Assembly (NCBI GenBank): GCA_902789345.1
Contig: CADANT010000008.1
Span: 1-44,117 of the forward strand
DNA from: an uncultured Ruminococcus sp.
GTDB taxonomy: Bacteria; Bacillota; Clostridia; Oscillospirales; Acutalibacteraceae
Length of the DNA stretch: 44,117 nt
Direction: 5' to 3'
Positions 41,259 to 44,117 of the stretch are shown piece by piece (the stretch's first letter is position 1; the number at the start of each line of letters is the position of its first letter). The position numbers were made by a program, and so were the translations under genes. The notes under the pieces are model-generated. The model saw only the letters and a program-made list of their open reading frames with translations. It was not told where the DNA came from and ran no database searches.

Positions 41259-41848
41259 CAGACAGAAGAAGATTTTTATTTAAAAAGCAGGAAATGCCTT
41301 ATACGAAAATAAAGTATATTGAAAGTACAGGAACACAGTACATTGATACTAAATATATATGCGGTAATGATGTACGAATAGAAACAGAATTTGAGTATTT
41401 GCAAATTGACAGTGTGTTTAGGTGCGTATACGGTAAGCAAACAAAAACCGCCGCCGAAGACGCTATTACAGTATCACAGGCTGTTAATTATAAGGTGCAG
41501 GCATACTGGAAGACAAACCTTACACCTTTTACCTTGGAGAAAGACAGAAAATACAAAATGCTGCAAAGCCAAAACGCACTTGTACTTGACGGTGTTGATT
41601 ACGGCGGCTGGAGCAGCAGCGTTACAAAGTCAAAGCTTACTATGTATTTAATGGCAAGAAACAACAACGGTGTTGCAGGAAACTTTTTTAAAGGCAGGAT
41701 ATACGGTTTTAAAATTTATGAAAACAATATATTGGTTTTAAATTTAATACCTGTATTGGACGACAACAAAGTCCCTTGCTTTTATGACAAAATCAGTAAT
41801 GAGCTTTTATACAACAAAGGAACCGGAGAATTTAACTATTCTCTGTAA
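41255..41848 (+). CDS. LamG/concanavalin-like phage tail-associated protein
   Basis: The 197-residue protein has the phage-tail motif YIESTGTQYIDT (about 20-31), then beta-strand-rich sequence through GRIYGFKIYENN and the typical C-terminal LIPVLDDNKVPCFYDKISNELLYNKGTGEF. This arrangement is known as a laminin-G-like domain in clostridial phage and prophage tail proteins and probably binds surface sugar. It is translationally coupled to the upstream gene by an ATGA overlap. A hairpin (41876-41894) then separates it from the lysin gene. Confidence 0.8.
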   Translation: MTDRRRFLFKKQEMPYTKIKYIESTGTQYIDTKYICGNDVRIETEFEYLQIDSVFRCVYGKQTKTAAEDAITVSQAVNYKVQAYWKTNLTPFTLEKDRKYKMLQSQNALVLDGVDYGGWSSSVTKSKLTMYLMARNNNGVAGNFFKGRIYGFKIYENNILVLNLIPVLDDNKVPCFYDKISNELLYNKGTGEFNYSL

Positions 41849-41875
41849 TGAAAACAGGTTAAGTAAAAAATAAAA

Positions 41876-41894
41876 AGCAGCATATTGTGCTGCT
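41876..41894 (+). terminator. Weak hairpin between tail-like and lysis genes
   Basis: AGCAGCA (41876-41882) and TGCTGCT (41888-41894) pair with a 5-nt loop. No T run follows, so it may slow rather than stop transcription. Confidence 0.4.
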
Positions 41895-41914
41895 GTAAAA
41901 TTAGGGGTGATAAT

Positions 41915-42697
41915 ATGTCAGTAATTGACGACTTAACAAGAATTGCAAAAAGTCAAATAGGAAATAACGGAAGCAAATACCGCAAATGGTTTTACAACCG
42001 CACAAGCGACTACTACGGTGTAAACTGGTGTGCAGTTTTTATAAGCTGGCTGTTTAACCAGGTAAACGGTCTTGATAAATATATGATTAAAACCGACGGA
42101 GCAGGAACCGTAGCAAGACTAAGCGACGGCAAGTACGGTAAGTGGTACGAACCAAATGAAATTACTCCAAAAGAGGGAGATATAGTAATGTTTAGGTGGG
42201 GCGGCAGCTACACGGATAAGTACCACAGCGACCACCTGGGCTATGTTTATTATGCAGACAGTAGTTATATATACACTGTAGAGGGCAACACCGGAAGCAA
42301 CAGTGCAGATTATTCAACGGTTATGTACAAACAGTACAGTAAAACAAACGGAGTTATAAACGGATATTACAGACCTTACTACAACCATAAGGAGGAAAAG
42401 GAAATGAATTTTAAAAATGGTGACAAATCAGACGGCGTTTTGGCATATAAATCATTACTGCAGCAAGCCCAAAAATTGGGCATAATTAAGTCCAAGGTAG
42501 ACAGTACCAACGGCTTTGGCGGAGGTACCTACAAGGCGACTTTGGAGGTGCAGAAAAAGTTTAAGCTTGAGCAAGACGGCATCGCAGGTAAAAACACAAT
42601 TACAGCCCTGAGAAATGCTATAAACAAAGAGCTTGACAATGTTAAAAAGGCGGTTGTTAATGCAACTATTGATATGCTGAAAAAGGAAATTTCTTGA
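41915..42697 (+). CDS. CHAP-domain endolysin with peptidoglycan-binding domain
   Basis: The 260-residue protein has an N-terminal CHAP amidase/endopeptidase domain: catalytic Cys39 in GVNWCAVFISW, and His104 or His107 in KYHSDHLGYV. A peptidoglycan-binding-1-like domain follows (about 165-235, with VLAYKSLLQQAQKLGI and DGIAGKNTITALRNAI). It would cut peptide cross-links of peptidoglycan during lysis. No signal peptide is seen, so export would need the holin encoded two genes on. ATG 41915 follows AGGGGTGA. Its stop overlaps the next start by one base (TGATG). Confidence 0.93.
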   Translation: MSVIDDLTRIAKSQIGNNGSKYRKWFYNRTSDYYGVNWCAVFISWLFNQVNGLDKYMIKTDGAGTVARLSDGKYGKWYEPNEITPKEGDIVMFRWGGSYTDKYHSDHLGYVYYADSSYIYTVEGNTGSNSADYSTVMYKQYSKTNGVINGYYRPYYNHKEEKEMNFKNGDKSDGVLAYKSLLQQAQKLGIIKSKVDSTNGFGGGTYKATLEVQKKFKLEQDGIAGKNTITALRNAINKELDNVKKAVVNATIDMLKKEIS

Positions 42698-42939
42698 TGA
42701 TGGCAGAAATTATTGTTGCATTAATTGGACTTATAGGTTCGGGCTGCGGTGCGCTGGTGGGCATTGTAGTGCAGTCCAGGCTTATAAAATACAGAATAGA
42801 GCAGTTAGAAAAAAGGGTAGGGGAGCATAACAACCTAGTTTCCCGTACCTATGAAAACGAAAAGCAGCTACAGCTGCACGACGAAAAAATAGCTGTTGTA
42901 AACCACAGAATATCCGACCTGGAGGAGATGATGAAATAA
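42697..42939 (+). CDS. Small membrane-anchored coiled-coil protein of the lysis module
   Basis: The 80-residue protein has an N-terminal helix (about residues 5-28, rich in Gly, Ile and Leu), then a charged coiled coil (RIEQLEKRVGEHNNL through ISDLEEMMK). This is the layout of small phage membrane proteins found beside holins. The TM-first order differs from XhlA, where the coil precedes the helix. It starts at the overlapping TGATG and ends with TAATG, so it is coupled to both neighbours. A role as a holin partner or antiholin is inferred from position. Confidence 0.75.
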   Translation: MMAEIIVALIGLIGSGCGALVGIVVQSRLIKYRIEQLEKRVGEHNNLVSRTYENEKQLQLHDEKIAVVNHRISDLEEMMK

Positions 42940-43247
42940 TGAATGAAATTACAGATTTTACCGCACTGCTTACTACACTGGGAATACTTGCGTTTTTAGT
43001 AAGCATTATTACACAGGTAACAAAAGAGCTTAAATTTCTCAGTAAAATTCCAACCTCACTGCAAGTAACTGTAACATCTATAGTTATTACAGAAATTGCC
43101 TATTTTGCAAATGTCTCGTACAATAAAATACCTATTGAGTGGTATTGCATTGCAGGGGCTGTGGTAGGCGGATTTGTAGTGGCCTTTATTGCGATGTTCG
43201 GTTGGGAAAAACTGTCGGACTTATACGGCCGCTTTAGAAAAAAATAG
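42939..43247 (+). CDS. Phage holin-like membrane protein
   Basis: The 102-residue protein has three hydrophobic segments (about 10-28, 43-60 and 68-88) and a basic C-terminus (LSDLYGRFRKK), as in three-helix phage holins. It would form membrane lesions that release the CHAP endolysin. It starts at an overlapping TAATG, as the last gene of the module. A terminator hairpin follows at 43310. Confidence 0.8.
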   Translation: MNEITDFTALLTTLGILAFLVSIITQVTKELKFLSKIPTSLQVTVTSIVITEIAYFANVSYNKIPIEWYCIAGAVVGGFVVAFIAMFGWEKLSDLYGRFRKK

Positions 43248-43309
43248 AATACAATGGCAAGCGTCGTAAAATTTTTAATGATTTAAACGGCGTTTAGTAC
43301 AAGAAACAA

Positions 43310-43365
43310 AAACGGCACAGACTCATATTGCATATAAGCAAATTGGTCTGTGCCGTTTATTTTTA
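43310..43365. terminator. Bidirectional terminator between holin and GH13 genes
   Basis: A 12-bp perfect stem (AAACGGCACAGA at 43310-43321 with TCTGTGCCGTTT at 43347-43358) has a 25-nt loop. ATTTTTAT follows on the plus strand, and a run of five T follows on the minus strand. Confidence 0.8.
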
Positions 43366-43384
43366 TAACAAGTAATAACAAAAA

Positions 43385-44117
43385 TCAGCTTAGCTTATCG
43401 AAGCGGCGTATAAATTTGTTATCCTTTTTAACAAGCTCTACAAACATATCATATGGTCTTGCCCAATATTTATTTGTTTGTACATCTACATAAATAACCA
43501 GCTTTTCGCCTGTTTCGGTATGCTCGGCTATATGAAGTATTTCATATTCGCCGCCCTTAAAGTGACGGTATCTGCCCGGGGTAACCTCCTCCAAAGGCAT
43601 AACCATCTCAACAATAGGAGTACCTGCTTCCAGCTTAGCGGTTTCTTTTTTTTGAGGCTGAGTAACAATTTCAGGAGTTTCGTCAAGGTTTATGGAAAAC
43701 TCGCCGTTGTTCATAACCAAAATCCTTGCGCTGTTGCCGTTTACAGGAATACGAACATAGCCGGTGTTGTCAAAGCTTTCGCCTGTTAGGGCGTCTGTAA
43801 GCTTACTGAAACCTCCCACAGCGTTAAATTCAACATTTGCAGTGTTGCCGCTTAGGTTAAGTGCAATATACACGGTTTGATTGTTGTATGTTCTTGAAAA
43901 AGCAAGCTGTTCGTTTCTTATATACTCGTTTTTATAGTCGCCAAACTGCAGCGGCTCAAGTGTAAGTCTGATTTTGCCCAGCTTTTTTAGGTATGCGTTC
44001 AAGTCCTCGTTAGCATTAGGAATTTCACCAAGGTTAAGCTCAGGTCTTAAAGCATAGTCGCTTTCGTTGGTTCTTGTACCCTCAATGCCCCATTCACTGC
44101 CGTAGTAAACGCAGGGG
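43385..44117 (-). CDS. GH13 alpha-amylase-family protein, 3' part, with C-terminal DUF1653 domain (runs off the window)
   Basis: About 244 C-terminal residues are visible; the gene enters from beyond 44117 in an open frame. The first visible residues, VYYGSEWGIEG followed by TRTNESDY, match the end of the GH13 (alpha-amylase family) catalytic barrel. The beta-rich C domain follows (about visible residues 60-125, with TVYIALNLSGN and DALTGESF). After a Thr/Pro/Lys-rich linker, the last 65 residues are a DUF1653-type domain (GRYRHFKGGEYEIL, then HTETGEKLVIY and the ARPYDMF block). GH13 enzymes act on alpha-glucans. This fusion is unusual. The catalytic residues lie outside the window. Confidence 0.85.
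   Translation of the reverse strand, partial: PCVYYGSEWGIEGTRTNESDYALRPELNLGEIPNANEDLNAYLKKLGKIRLTLEPLQFGDYKNEYIRNEQLAFSRTYNNQTVYIALNLSGNTANVEFNAVGGFSKLTDALTGESFDNTGYVRIPVNGNSARILVMNNGEFSINLDETPEIVTQPQKKETAKLEAGTPIVEMVMPLEEVTPGRYRHFKGGEYEILHIAEHTETGEKLVIYVDVQTNKYWARPYDMFVELVKKDNKFIRRFDKLS

Overview
The window is chromosomal DNA of a low-GC Gram-positive anaerobe. It most likely comes from class Clostridia, and the Oscillospirales/Ruminococcaceae area is a reasonable guess. The reasons are the IspH-ribosomal protein S1 fusion gene, the rpiR-FAD oxidoreductase-cmk-plsC-ispH/rpsA gene order, a T-box leader on alaS, strong AGGAGG ribosome sites, TTGACA/TATAAT promoters, and a Gram-positive LexA box in front of dinB. 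No rRNA, CRISPR array, transposase or integrase was seen.

Layout. 1-8.3 kb: tRNA-Leu(CAA), an orphan HPt protein, a zinc-ribbon protein with an Asn/Gln-rich 33-bp repeat tract, T-box-controlled alaS, a stand-alone pyruvate-kinase-C-like protein with ilvE, a small membrane protein and alaA. 8.4-12.6 kb: an ABC exporter divergent from a short operon (PqqD-like, YwlG-like, HD-domain), then an Sfp-type phosphopantetheinyl transferase. 12.66-18.15 kb: a surface-glycan operon with its own promoter: a Wzm/Wzt-like ABC exporter, an IspD/TarI-like cytidylyltransferase, an SDR epimerase and an SDR-LicD fusion. 18.5-29.2 kb: YhgE/Pip membrane protein, a transglutaminase-like lipoprotein, a small alarmone synthetase, a DUF896 protein, a P-type ATPase with a sirtuin, tmcAL and ackA. 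29.4-34.9 kb: the five-gene minus-strand operon ending in ispH-rpsA. 35.1-36.5 kb: hisH-hisF. 36.7-40.1 kb: an FUSC-like membrane protein and dinB. 40.36-43.25 kb: a compact phage-type module (BppU-like and LamG-like tail proteins, CHAP endolysin, coiled-coil membrane protein, holin). The window ends inside a minus-strand GH13 alpha-amylase-family gene whose C-terminus carries a DUF1653 domain.

How genes work together. Most of the window is housekeeping. Three places look like distinct systems. The 12.7-18.2 kb locus pairs an IspD-family cytidylyltransferase and SDR proteins with a LicD-family transferase and an ABC-2 exporter; this resembles CDP-polyol synthesis, polyol-phosphate transfer and surface export. 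The 40.4-43.2 kb module has lysis and tail-tip genes but no other phage genes, and it lies next to a LexA-controlled dinB. The ispH-rpsA fusion carries a strong in-frame internal ribosome site that could release free S1. All function calls come from reading the sequence; no database search was run.
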